From NCBI GenBank assembly GCA_025351355.1, contig JANXWC010000058.1, positions 1 to 64,000 of the forward strand: a stretch of 64,000 nt of DNA, written 5' to 3'. Made by a program: the position numbers and the translations under genes. Source of the stretch: Hyphomicrobiaceae bacterium. GTDB taxonomy: Bacteria > Pseudomonadota > Alphaproteobacteria > Rhizobiales > Hyphomicrobiaceae. Positions 42,965 to 51,050 of this stretch are shown piece after piece; positions within the stretch are counted from its first letter, which is position 1; the number at the start of each line of letters is the position of its first letter. The notes under the pieces were generated by a model. That model was not told where the DNA came from. It saw only the letters and a program-made list of their open reading frames with translations, and did no database searches.

Positions 42965-43969
42965 ATGGCCCCAACTGAACGCCGATCGACCGGGACGAAG
43001 AAGATCGCCAGGGCGTTGTGGTACGTGGCCCCAGGCCAAGTGGAACTGCGTCCGCAACCGGTCGCGGCACCAGTGGCCGGCGAAGCGCAAGTGCAGACGC
43101 TTTATTCCGGCATCAGCAGAGGTACGGAGCGTCTGGTGCTCGCGGGCAAGGTCGGTCAAAGCGAGTGGCAGCGCATGCGCGCGCCGTTGCAGGCGGGCAA
43201 CTTTCCGTTCCCCGTAAAATACGGTTATTGCGCCGTTGGAACTGTGACGGCGGGGCCGGAAAGCCTGCGTGGCAAAACGGTGTTCTGTCTGCATCCGCAT
43301 CAGGACTGGTTCAACGTACCTGTGGACCGACTGACCGTGGTGCCAACGTCGGTACCGGCGCGTCGCGCCACGCTGGCGGCCAATATGGAAACCGCACTCA
43401 ACGGCTTGTGGGATTCCGGCGCGGGGCCTGGTGACCGGATTGCCGTAGTGGGCGGCGGCATTGTCGGGCTGCTCATCGCGCGCCTGGCCGCCCGGTTGCC
43501 GGGCGCGACCGTGACGCTTGTCGACGTCGACAATACCCGCGCGCTTGTGGCGGACCACCTCGGCGCCAAATTCGCGATACCTGCCGAGGCCCCCCGTGAA
43601 GCGGATATCGTGTTTCACACCAGCGCTTCGGCTGCGGGCCTCAATACTGCGATCGGCCTGGCAGGAGAGGAGGCAACGGTCGTGGAAATGAGCTGGTATG
43701 GCGAACAGGCGACGTCGGTTGAGCTTGGGGGGCCATTCCACAGCCGTCGTCTGAAACTTTTGTCCTCGCAGGTCGGCAAGGTATCGGCCTCGCGGCGGAT
43801 CCGTTGGGATTTCGCCCGTCGCCTTGAAGCGGCCTTGAAACTGCTGGACGACCCGGCGTTGGATGCTTTGGTGACCGAGGCGATCCCGTTTGCTGATGCG
43901 GCAAAACTGCTGCCCGAACGGTTGGGATCGTCGGCGAGTGGCATCGCGCCGGTTATCGACTATCGATAA
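42965..43969 (+). CDS. Zinc-binding alcohol dehydrogenase-like oxidoreductase (MDR)
   Basis: About 334 residues of medium-chain dehydrogenase. The Rossmann motif is VVGGGIVGLLIARLAAR, and KYGYCAVGTVTAGPE is in the catalytic domain. The GHE zinc motif of classical alcohol dehydrogenases is not seen, so the catalytic metal may be lost. GAGG precedes both GTG 42959 and ATG 42965; I choose the ATG. Members of this branch often lie beside a PTPS-like gene in Rhizobiales, as here, and may be oxidoreductases of a pterin-related pathway. Confidence 0.85.
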   Translation: MAPTERRSTGTKKIARALWYVAPGQVELRPQPVAAPVAGEAQVQTLYSGISRGTERLVLAGKVGQSEWQRMRAPLQAGNFPFPVKYGYCAVGTVTAGPESLRGKTVFCLHPHQDWFNVPVDRLTVVPTSVPARRATLAANMETALNGLWDSGAGPGDRIAVVGGGIVGLLIARLAARLPGATVTLVDVDNTRALVADHLGAKFAIPAEAPREADIVFHTSASAAGLNTAIGLAGEEATVVEMSWYGEQATSVELGGPFHSRRLKLLSSQVGKVSASRRIRWDFARRLEAALKLLDDPALDALVTEAIPFADAAKLLPERLGSSASGIAPVIDYR

Positions 43970-43995
43970 GTCGTAAAAAGTGGGTTTTTAAAGCA

Positions 43996-44904
43996 ATGCG
44001 GCGGGCAGCGATAGATAGCGCGAAGCACACCCTTGGCTTGGTGCTGAAAGCCCTCGGGCTGGCGGTGCTCGCATGCGGTCTTGCGTCTGCTGTGATACCT
44101 GTGGGCGCTCACGCCCAGAACGACGATGCCGGTCAGTTGCAGGCCGGCAAATTTACTTGGGATTCGCCGACGCCGGGTTTTGATGTGGCGGAACTTCCCG
44201 TCCTCGAGCGCGGCCGCGAGGTCGAACGCATCCATCTCGTCAGGATAACCCCGCCAAAATTCAAGTTCGAGGTGCTCACGGCTCCCGATGGCGCGCGCGA
44301 GCTTGCCGATTGGATGAAGGTCACAGGCGCGGCCATGATCGTCAACGGCAGCTATTTCGATCGTGCAGGAAAGCCCGCCACGCCGGTGGTGTCGCGCGGA
44401 CGTGCGCTCGGACCGACGGCCTACGGCACCAAGCATGGCGCTTTCATAGTTTCGGCGTCCGGGCCGGTAGTGTATGATCTTGCTCGTACGCGTTGGCAGC
44501 AGGCGTTTCGTGGCGCAACGGACGCCATGGTCAGTTTTCCCATGCTGATCGGCGCCGATGGCCGCAGTCGGGCGCGCAATTCCAATCCATTGTTGATTGC
44601 CAATCGCAGCTTCATCGGCCAGGACAGTGCCGGCCGCATCATTGTCGGCACCACTAAATCAGCTTATTTCTCGCTCGATATTTTTGCCGATTTCCTGGCC
44701 GACGCCGGTTTGGACCTGAAGCGCGCACTCAATCTCGATGGTGGCCCGCCGGCGTGCCAAGCCGTCGCTGTCGGAACATTTGCGCGCAGCGTCTGCAGCA
44801 ACTCCGACACGTCGAGCGATGCTGGACAACTGCGCATTCTGGGGCAGCTTTTTGGGCAACGACCCTGGGGATTGCCGATTGTGCTCGCCGTCTTCCCGAA
44901 ATAG
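43996..44904 (+). CDS. Phosphodiester glycosidase family (NAGPA/DUF2233) exported protein
   Basis: A 302-residue precursor. A basic N-terminus and hydrophobic stretch (LGLAVLACGLASAVIPVGAHA) form the signal peptide. The mature domain resembles the catalytic domain of N-acetylglucosamine-1-phosphodiester alpha-N-acetylglucosaminidase: AAMIVNGSYFDRAGKPATPVVSRG, FPMLIG and ALNLDGGPPACQAV. Such enzymes remove a sugar from a phosphodiester-linked glycan. It is 26 bases after the dehydrogenase gene, in the same strand and block. Confidence 0.87.
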   Translation: MRRAAIDSAKHTLGLVLKALGLAVLACGLASAVIPVGAHAQNDDAGQLQAGKFTWDSPTPGFDVAELPVLERGREVERIHLVRITPPKFKFEVLTAPDGARELADWMKVTGAAMIVNGSYFDRAGKPATPVVSRGRALGPTAYGTKHGAFIVSASGPVVYDLARTRWQQAFRGATDAMVSFPMLIGADGRSRARNSNPLLIANRSFIGQDSAGRIIVGTTKSAYFSLDIFADFLADAGLDLKRALNLDGGPPACQAVAVGTFARSVCSNSDTSSDAGQLRILGQLFGQRPWGLPIVLAVFPK

Positions 44905-44970
44905 ATGTTGGTCCCGAATTCGCGCGCTTTCGTCGATTGAGGCGATGCGTCCATCGTTTGGAGAATAGCC

Positions 44971-45375
44971 ATGTTTGCTGTTGAAGTTCGCGATCGGATC
45001 ATGATCGGCCATTCGTTGCCGGATCCGTTTTTTGGTCCGGCGCAAGGCATGCATGGGGCGACGTTTGTCGTCGACGTCGCTTTTTTTCGTGAGCAGCTGA
45101 CCAAGCAGAATGTGGTCGTCGACATCGGTGCCGCGCTCGACGTACTTGGTGAAACCTTGAAATCGCTGAAATACAAAAACCTCGATGTTCTCCCTGAGTT
45201 CAAGGGCAAGCTGACGACCACGGAGTTCCTGTGCCGCCATATCTTCGATGCTATGGTCAAGGCTGCTAATGCCGGAGCGCTGGGTGCCGATGGCAAGGGC
45301 TTGGCCAAGATCCGCGTCACCCTGCATGAAACGGATCTGGCGCGCGCCTGGTTCGAAGGGCCGGTCGTCGCGTGA
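44971..45375 (+). CDS. 6-pyruvoyltetrahydropterin synthase/QueD-like protein, active site altered
   Basis: A 134-residue T-fold protein. The family's N-terminal strand, FVVDVAFF, the VVVDIGAALDVL helix, TTTEFLCRHI and the closing VTLHETDLARAWFEG are recognisable. Typical enzymes bind Zn with three histidines, the last two as HGH, and have a cysteine before it. Here His14 and His28 are kept, but the motif is GMHGATF, so the third ligand is Ala30, and the preceding region FFGPAQGM has no cysteine. Canonical pterin synthase or QueD chemistry is therefore doubtful. Next gene is coupled. Confidence 0.85.
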   Translation: MFAVEVRDRIMIGHSLPDPFFGPAQGMHGATFVVDVAFFREQLTKQNVVVDIGAALDVLGETLKSLKYKNLDVLPEFKGKLTTTEFLCRHIFDAMVKAANAGALGADGKGLAKIRVTLHETDLARAWFEGPVVA

Positions 45376-45392
45376 TGCGGGAGGGCCCTATT

Positions 45393-46472
45393 GTGTCCAA
45401 CGCCCCGCCAGTGCAATTGCCGCGCGCGGCGTTCGTCATTCCCGGAGATTTGTCGCTGCCAACTGGCGGTTATGGCTATGATCGGCGCGTACTGGCGCGC
45501 TTGCAGGCCTACGGGGTCAACGTAAAGCACATCGCTCTGCCCGGTTCATTTCCGTCGCCTACGGTGGAAGACCTGGCCACGACCGAGGCCATTTTGGATG
45601 AGCTCGATGCCGAGCAGGTCCTGCTGATCGATGGGTTGGCCTACGGTGCCATGGGTTTTGACCTTATTAATCGCATTCGTCAGCCGATTGTCGCTCTCTG
45701 CCATCACCCCCTCGCGCTCGAGGCTGGTCTCGACGAGGCGCGCAAAGCGCAATTGCAATTAAGCGAACACAATGCGCTCGCACGTGCCCGGCACGTGATC
45801 GTAACAAGCCCGATGACGGCGCGCATCCTGCGGGAAGATTTCGGCGTTGCCGAAGACCGTATCATGGTTGCTGAGCCCGGTACGGATCGTGCCGTGCGCG
45901 CCAAGGGCACGCTGACACCGCCGCATCTGCTTGCCGTTGGCGCCATTGTGCCGCGCAAGGGCTACGATGTGTTGATCCGTGCAATGGCTAGCTTGGCCGA
46001 CAAGCCATGGACGCTGTCGATTGTCGGACCTGCGCGCGATCCCGTTCTGCTTGAGCGGCTGCATGCGCAGATCGCCGAAGCGGGCCTCGGCGAGCGCATA
46101 AAGCTGTTGGGCGCACGTTCGGAAACGGAACTGGACGAAATCTACTCGTCAGCCGATATTTTCGTCATGCCGTCACTGTTCGAAGGTTACGGCATGGTGC
46201 TTGGGGAAGCGATGGCGCGTGGACTGCCGATCGTGTGTACGACGGGCGGCGCCGCTGCCGAAACCGCGCCCAATAATGCCGCGTTAAAAGTTCCTCCCGG
46301 TGATGCGGTGACATTCGCCAGTGCCGTGGCGCGCCTGTTGGATGATGGCGCCTTGCGGGCCGCCATGGCGGACGCTGCATGGGCCGCCGGATTGATGTTG
46401 CCGACCTGGGACGATGCGGCTAAGCGCATTGCCGCAGTATTGAAGGCTGTTGCGCGAGGAATAGAACGATGA
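45393..46472 (+). CDS. GT-B fold glycosyltransferase, family 4-like
   Basis: About 359 residues from GTG 45393, which has GGGAGGG seven bases ahead; starts at 45372/45375 overlapping the PTPS-like stop are also possible. Two Rossmann halves are seen, and the C-terminal half has LAVGAIVPRKGYDVLIRAM, the ADIFVMPSLFEGYGMVLGEAMARGLP motif with the paired glutamates of retaining GT4 enzymes, and an Ala/Gly-rich end. Probable sugar donor is a nucleotide sugar. The methyltransferase start overlaps its stop (ATGA), so the two are translationally coupled. Acceptor unknown; the PTPS-like neighbour hints at a pterin-like one. Confidence 0.88.
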   Translation: MSNAPPVQLPRAAFVIPGDLSLPTGGYGYDRRVLARLQAYGVNVKHIALPGSFPSPTVEDLATTEAILDELDAEQVLLIDGLAYGAMGFDLINRIRQPIVALCHHPLALEAGLDEARKAQLQLSEHNALARARHVIVTSPMTARILREDFGVAEDRIMVAEPGTDRAVRAKGTLTPPHLLAVGAIVPRKGYDVLIRAMASLADKPWTLSIVGPARDPVLLERLHAQIAEAGLGERIKLLGARSETELDEIYSSADIFVMPSLFEGYGMVLGEAMARGLPIVCTTGGAAAETAPNNAALKVPPGDAVTFASAVARLLDDGALRAAMADAAWAAGLMLPTWDDAAKRIAAVLKAVARGIER

Positions 46473-47305
46473 GCGGATTTTCACCGGAATGGCTGGCGCT
46501 CCGCGAGCCCGCCGATCATCGCGCGCGCGATCCATTTCTAGCCATGGCGCTCGCCGACCGGTTGCAGGCGAAGCCAATTATCCGAGTGGTCGATCTCGGT
46601 TGCGGCACGGGCTCCAATATCCGCGCCACCTACGCCGCCTTGGGACGGGAGCAACTGTGGACGCTGGTCGACTATGATGCGCGTTTGCTCGCGGCCGCCC
46701 GCACCACTCTGCGCGGCTGGGCCGACGGTGTTTCCGAGGATGGCGACAAGCTGGTGCTGCAGAAATCCGGCAAGACGTTGATCGTTGCGTTCCGGCAAGC
46801 CGATCTGGTGACGGATCTCGACACCGCGCTGGGCGGCGACTGCGATCTCGTGACGGCATCGGCGCTGTTCGACCTGTGTTCGGCTGAATTCATCGCGCGT
46901 TTTGCTGAAGCCGTTGCCGCGCGCGGCGCCGTTTTCTACACCGTGCTGACCTACAACGGCATTCAGAAGTGGACGCCACGCCACTCGCTGGATCAGCCAA
47001 TGGCCGATGCCTTCCATGAGCATCAGAAGACCGACAAGGGCTTTGGTGTATCGGCTGGTCCGAAGGCGGCAAAAGCGCTTGCGCGAGCTTTTGCGGCTGC
47101 AGGCTACAGCGTAAAGGAGGGTGACAGCCCTTGGCTTTTGACCCGTTCCGATCAGGCGCTGGTCGATGCTTTGGTGCCGGGTTTTGCCGGCGCCGTGCGT
47201 GAAACGGGGAAACTGTCTGCCGCCCAGATCGACGCCTGGTTGAGCGGAGCGCGCCATGGCTCGGAAGTTGGCCACACCGACACACTCGCTCTGCCGCCGA
47301 CATAA
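46469..47305 (+). CDS. SAM-dependent class I methyltransferase
   Basis: A 278-residue Rossmann methyltransferase. Motif I is VVDLGCGTGSNIRATYAAL, the acidic end of strand beta2 follows in WTLVDYDARLL, and CDLVTASALFDLC is motif IV. The N-terminal segment WLALREPADHRARDP is a substrate-side cap that resembles the family found in similar rhizobial clusters. ATG 46469 overlaps the glycosyltransferase stop by four bases. It is the last gene of the block; a hairpin follows 11 bases later. Confidence 0.9.
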   Translation: MSGFSPEWLALREPADHRARDPFLAMALADRLQAKPIIRVVDLGCGTGSNIRATYAALGREQLWTLVDYDARLLAAARTTLRGWADGVSEDGDKLVLQKSGKTLIVAFRQADLVTDLDTALGGDCDLVTASALFDLCSAEFIARFAEAVAARGAVFYTVLTYNGIQKWTPRHSLDQPMADAFHEHQKTDKGFGVSAGPKAAKALARAFAAAGYSVKEGDSPWLLTRSDQALVDALVPGFAGAVRETGKLSAAQIDAWLSGARHGSEVGHTDTLALPPT

Positions 47306-47315
47306 GGATGCGTAA

Positions 47316-47339
47316 CCCTTCTCCTATCGGGGAGAAGGG
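47316..47339. terminator. Hairpin between convergent genes
   Basis: CCCTTCTCC (47316-47324) pairs perfectly with GGAGAAGGG (47331-47339) around a six-base loop. It lies between the methyltransferase stop and the ndk stop. No T run follows on either strand, so it may be a weak bidirectional terminator or a palindromic repeat. Confidence 0.55.
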
Positions 47340-47350
47340 GCGCGCTCATA

Positions 47351-47773
47351 TCAACCGACGATTTCTTCGAGCCGAAAGTTCAATGCGATTTCGCGTTCGG
47401 CGGCAGCGGGGCTATCTGAACCGTGAGTGGAGTTCTCGCCTTTCGATACGGCGAACAGCTTGCGGATCGTGCCTTCCTTGGCTTCCTTCGGGTCGGTGGC
47501 GCCCATGACTTCGCGATATTTCGCGATGGCGCCTTCGCCGGCCAGGACCTGCAGCACGATCGGCCCTGATGTCATGAACGTGCAGAGTTCGCCGAAGAAG
47601 GGGCGCGCCTTGTGCTCTTCGTAGAACTTCTCGGCCTGGGCCTTGGTCCAGCGCACGCGCTTCTGCGCGATGATCGACAAGCCGGCCTTTTCGATGACGG
47701 CGTTGATGGCGCCGGTCAGGTCACGCCGCGTGGCATCCGGCTTGAGGATTGAAAACGTATGTTCGACGGCCAT
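47351..47773 (-). CDS. ndk: Nucleoside diphosphate kinase
   Basis: A 140-residue hexameric-type kinase that transfers gamma-phosphate between nucleotides. It starts [13 protein letters not shown], contains EHKARPFF, and has the active-site [18 protein letters not shown] with the phosphohistidine (STHGSD). ATG 47773 matches the family length exactly; an extension to 47839 is not conserved. Confidence 0.98.
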   Translation of the reverse strand: MAVEHTFSILKPDATRRDLTGAINAVIEKAGLSIIAQKRVRWTKAQAEKFYEEHKARPFFGELCTFMTSGPIVLQVLAGEGAIAKYREVMGATDPKEAKEGTIRKLFAVSKGENSTHGSDSPAAAEREIALNFRLEEIVG

Positions 47774-47866
47774 CGCGGCGCTCCAAGGGTTCAACTGAAG
47801 AAGTTGCGCGCTTATAGCGGGGGTGGAGGAGGGCGGCAAGCGTGGCAGTCCCCATCACGCGTGGCT

Positions 47867-48136
47867 TCAATGCACCGTGACCCAGGCGCGGGCTTGCTTT
47901 TGTGCTTCCATGATTTCGGCGCGGGTCATTTCGAGCGCAAGTTCGCTGCGCATCCGGCGGGCATCGAAATTGCCGCGCGAAGCTGCGATATTCAGCCACT
48001 TGTGCGCGGTTACCAAATCCAGCGGCACCTCGCGACCGGCCGCGTACATCAGGCCGAGCTGATAGAACGCATCCGGCGAACCGCCGGTGGGAGCGAAACT
48101 GCTGCCGTCAGGGAGCGGCGCTTCAAAACGAGCCAT
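47867..48136 (-). CDS. Sel1-like repeat small protein
   Basis: An 89-residue protein with a Sel1-type helical repeat: AFYQLGLMYAAGREVPLDLVTAHKWLNIAASRGN. Such repeats mediate protein-protein contact. ATG 48136 is preferred over the upstream frame to 48214. It is about 90 bases upstream of ndk on the same strand; related alphaproteobacteria have a similar small Sel1 protein. Confidence 0.85.
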   Translation of the reverse strand: MARFEAPLPDGSSFAPTGGSPDAFYQLGLMYAAGREVPLDLVTAHKWLNIAASRGNFDARRMRSELALEMTRAEIMEAQKQARAWVTVH

Positions 48137-48322
48137 GGAGGCAATCCTTAAGCCAAAGTTAAATTCGAAATCGCAACACAGAGGAATTCGGTCGGATTTG
48201 ACTAAACTTGGCATGCGGACGATCTCATTCGGTTAATGCGGGCAGGCTGCCAAAGCGCATTCGCTGAACGTGGTTGGCGAGATCCTCCGCTCTGTTTCGA
48301 AACGAAACGCCGACGTTAGTCT

Positions 48323-49657
48323 TCAGACGGCCAACTCACGGCTGCCCAGCCTGGTGCGGACGAGATCGATGTGTCCGCGCAGGTTGTAGTAGGGCTCAGA
48401 ATAGGAGCGGGGAATCTTGAGTTTTGCCACCGCCGTATCAATCGCCGCCAATTCCTGCGATTGATTGGCAATGGTCGCCGCGGTTGCACCGCGCTTGCGG
48501 ATGCCGTTTTCCAGCCGGTCGAGCCGACCGTACCAGTAGGTCAGCTTGCGTTGCACGCGCCAGCGGATGAAGGCCGGAATGCCGCGCACCAAGGGCACCG
48601 CGATCGTCGCAAGCGGGATCAGCAACACCAACATCCGCTCAAGAAAGTTCGCCATCCAGAACGGCATATAGCGCTGCAGGAAGGGCGGTCCGTTCTTGTA
48701 GAACCGTAACGCATCTGGCGACATCTGGAATTCCGGATCCGCGTTGCGCGGGAATTCCCCGGCCCTTGTAAACAGATTCGGTCCGGAATGGATTATCGAG
48801 GCAGCCTCGGCCAATTGCGCGATGAGTGCGGGATGCAAGTCATCAGACGCCACCAGGGCTGCCACGGGCGCCACCAGATCGACGTCGTGTGGAGGGATGT
48901 TCTTTTCAAGGTCGATAACGCCCTGCGGTAGCGTCAAGCGCGCCAAATACGGATAAATCCGCGACAGCGCATTGGCTTGTGAGAGGCTCATAAGTTTAAT
49001 CGAGGGATCTCTGAGCAACGATTGGACAAGTGGCGCCTCAGGCGCAAAAGTGAACACGGCAGCGTCGGCGGTGCCAGAGTTCAGCGCGTCGACGGCCGGT
49101 TGCCCGGTGATTGGCAACAGAATCGAATTCTGTTCCGAAATGTTGGCTGCTGTCAGCAGTGTCGTGGCCAACTTGCGGGTGCCGCTGCCTTCACTGCCCA
49201 CCGCGATCCGCAGGCCTTTGAGTTGCGCGATGCGATCGAACGTTTCGCTGTGCTTGTAGAAAATCCACAGCGGCTCGTAGAACATCCGACCGATCGACAC
49301 CAATCCGGCGATACTGTCTTTGTCGGCAACTCCGCCCTGCAATAGAGCGACACTCACTTTGGATTTCGGGTCGTGGAGGCGCTGAAGGTTCTGTATCGCG
49401 CCGGCCGAAGTCTGGAGCTCGACTTTTATCCCGGCGTTGTTGAGGTGTTGTTGGTAGAGTTTGCCGAACGCATGGTATCCGCCCGATTCGCCACCGGTGG
49501 AGATCACCACCACTTTTTGCGGCGGAGGTTGAATCAGCGTCGAGGCGAAGTAGAGCACGCCGACCAAAATAATAATGGCCGGTACGATCAACAGCATCAA
49601 TCTGCTGACCGATAACTCGCCACCGGCTGAGTTCGGTTCCACCTGATCTTGCGACAT
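48323..49657 (-). CDS. TAXI family TRAP transporter solute-binding subunit
   Basis: A 444-residue protein with an N-terminal hydrophobic anchor (LMLLIVPAIIILVGVLYFAS), a TAXI-type binding domain (TGGESGGYHAFGKLY... VGSEGSGTRKLATTLL) and, unusually for a solute-binding protein, a second hydrophobic segment near residues 345-365 (LERMLVLLIPLATIAVPLV) followed by a cytoplasmic-looking helical tail of about 75 residues. The tail may connect to a regulatory partner. TRAP membrane subunits are absent. Ligand unknown; TAXI proteins bind small carboxylates. Confidence 0.88.
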   Translation of the reverse strand: MSQDQVEPNSAGGELSVSRLMLLIVPAIIILVGVLYFASTLIQPPPQKVVVISTGGESGGYHAFGKLYQQHLNNAGIKVELQTSAGAIQNLQRLHDPKSKVSVALLQGGVADKDSIAGLVSIGRMFYEPLWIFYKHSETFDRIAQLKGLRIAVGSEGSGTRKLATTLLTAANISEQNSILLPITGQPAVDALNSGTADAAVFTFAPEAPLVQSLLRDPSIKLMSLSQANALSRIYPYLARLTLPQGVIDLEKNIPPHDVDLVAPVAALVASDDLHPALIAQLAEAASIIHSGPNLFTRAGEFPRNADPEFQMSPDALRFYKNGPPFLQRYMPFWMANFLERMLVLLIPLATIAVPLVRGIPAFIRWRVQRKLTYWYGRLDRLENGIRKRGATAATIANQSQELAAIDTAVAKLKIPRSYSEPYYNLRGHIDLVRTRLGSRELAV

Positions 49658-49807
49658 AGCATTTTCCCCTCAATACTTATCGTATCGCCGAAATGCTTGC
49701 GACAATTCCGACCCCGGTACGGTTTTATTGTCATGGACGCCGGTTGGCAACGCGCCGGGACGGATAGCTCCCTCGGCGCAGCGACCGACAATCGCGGCGG
49801 CGTCTGC

Positions 49808-50347
49808 TCAACGAGGCGGACGACGGCGGCGGAAATTCTCGTCTGTGGCGCTGGGTGGCGGCAGCGCGTCGATCGCGGGAGCTTGCCCCTGAGGAGACTG
49901 TGCAGACTGTTTCGAGGCTACTTGCGGTGGGCGGCCGCCAATGGCCTTGGGACCCATGCACTCGGTCAGCCAGACGTCGTAGACGGCATGCTCGACCGCA
50001 TCGAGGCCCGGACTTTCAGCAAACATCCAACCAGAGAAGAGCTTTTTCTCGCTGCCGTCCAGTTGCAATTCCTGTACTTCGACAAAGGTTGTCGTCTTCG
50101 GCGGCAGATCGGGCGGACGCGAATAGCAAAGCCGTGGCGTTACCTTCAGGGCACCGAACTTAACGGTTTCGCCGAGCTTTATTTCCAGGCGCGAAATGCG
50201 CGCCGTGACTTTGTCGAGAGCGGCAAAAACCGCCACCTGATTTTCGATGCGCTGGGCCCGAGCGGCAAGAGGCACCGTAGCCGTGAATAGCGCAGCCAGC
50301 AGCATTACCTGGAGGCGGGCCGGTAAACTTGGGCGTGGCAGCGGCAT
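49808..50347 (-). CDS. DUF2155 domain exported protein
   Basis: A 179-residue precursor with a signal peptide (LQVMLLAALFTATVPLAARA) and a DUF2155 domain: ITRLEIKLGE-like ISRLEIKLGETVKFGALKVTPRLCYSRPP and FSGWMFAESPGLDAVEHAVYDVWLTEC. The two cysteines could form a disulfide. Alphaproteobacterial genomes keep this gene beside the NDUFA12 gene, as here, so a role with respiratory complex assembly is often guessed; it is unproved. The C-terminus is Pro/Arg-rich. Confidence 0.9.
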   Translation of the reverse strand: MPLPRPSLPARLQVMLLAALFTATVPLAARAQRIENQVAVFAALDKVTARISRLEIKLGETVKFGALKVTPRLCYSRPPDLPPKTTTFVEVQELQLDGSEKKLFSGWMFAESPGLDAVEHAVYDVWLTECMGPKAIGGRPPQVASKQSAQSPQGQAPAIDALPPPSATDENFRRRRPPR

Positions 50348-50553
50348 TGACAACAGGCAAGTCCCACTAATTGCAGAAACGCCGGAGCGCCGACGCACGT
50401 CGACAGAGCATCGACACCCGTAGGTATAATCTGCCCGCACCTGTAAGTCATGCAGCTTGCAAACTCATGCACGGGCTTGTTGCCGCTCTCTACGATGCGT
50501 TCATGTGCGTCAAAAGCGGCAGCGCCATGACCGTCGTTGTCGAACCGGCGCAG

Positions 50554-50958
50554 CTATTCCGGCTTCCAGGGTTTGTAGTCGCCGGTAGCCGGACGCCGGC
50601 GACTGTCGGCATTGAGAATGGAGCCCTGTGGCCGATAGGCCATCGGCGTACCCGTCATGTTTGGCATGTGCGGTTTTTGCCAGGGTTTTGGCTGGTAGGC
50701 GTGATCCTCGGTCGGCGGCAAGTCCACGGTGTAGTGCATCCAGCCGTGCCAATCGGGAGAGATTTGCGAGGCTTCGGCCACATTTTTGTAGATAACCCAG
50801 CGGCGCGGCACGCCGAGTGGTCCGTTACCCTTGGATTGGACGTAATAGTGGTTGCCGAGTTCGTCCGTACCAATGTGACGGCCCCTGAGGCGCGTATAGA
50901 TGCGGTTGGACCAAGTGTTCCCGCCCCACCAGCTAAACAGTTCGCTTAGGATGCTCAT
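50554..50958 (-). CDS. NADH:ubiquinone oxidoreductase subunit NDUFA12 family
   Basis: A 134-residue accessory subunit of complex I, the bacterial homologue of mitochondrial NDUFA12 (B17.2), restricted to alphaproteobacteria. RGRHIGTDELGNHYY, RRWVIYKN and SPDWHGWMHYTVD are diagnostic. It is cytoplasmic and attaches to the peripheral arm. The gene lies upstream of the DUF2155 gene on the same strand. Confidence 0.96.
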   Translation of the reverse strand: MSILSELFSWWGGNTWSNRIYTRLRGRHIGTDELGNHYYVQSKGNGPLGVPRRWVIYKNVAEASQISPDWHGWMHYTVDLPPTEDHAYQPKPWQKPHMPNMTGTPMAYRPQGSILNADSRRRPATGDYKPWKPE

Positions 50959-51050
50959 TGCGACTTTTTTCCCGGGGCATTGGCGATGGCCCCAATAATT
51001 TAGCGGCTTATGCCATCGTCACCCCCGCGATGTCCAGCGGCGGCCCGTGG

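Noticed and set aside
42329-43741. 470-residue minus-strand frame
   Set aside because: Antisense to the GH114-like and dehydrogenase genes, crosses their boundary, and has shadow-type composition.
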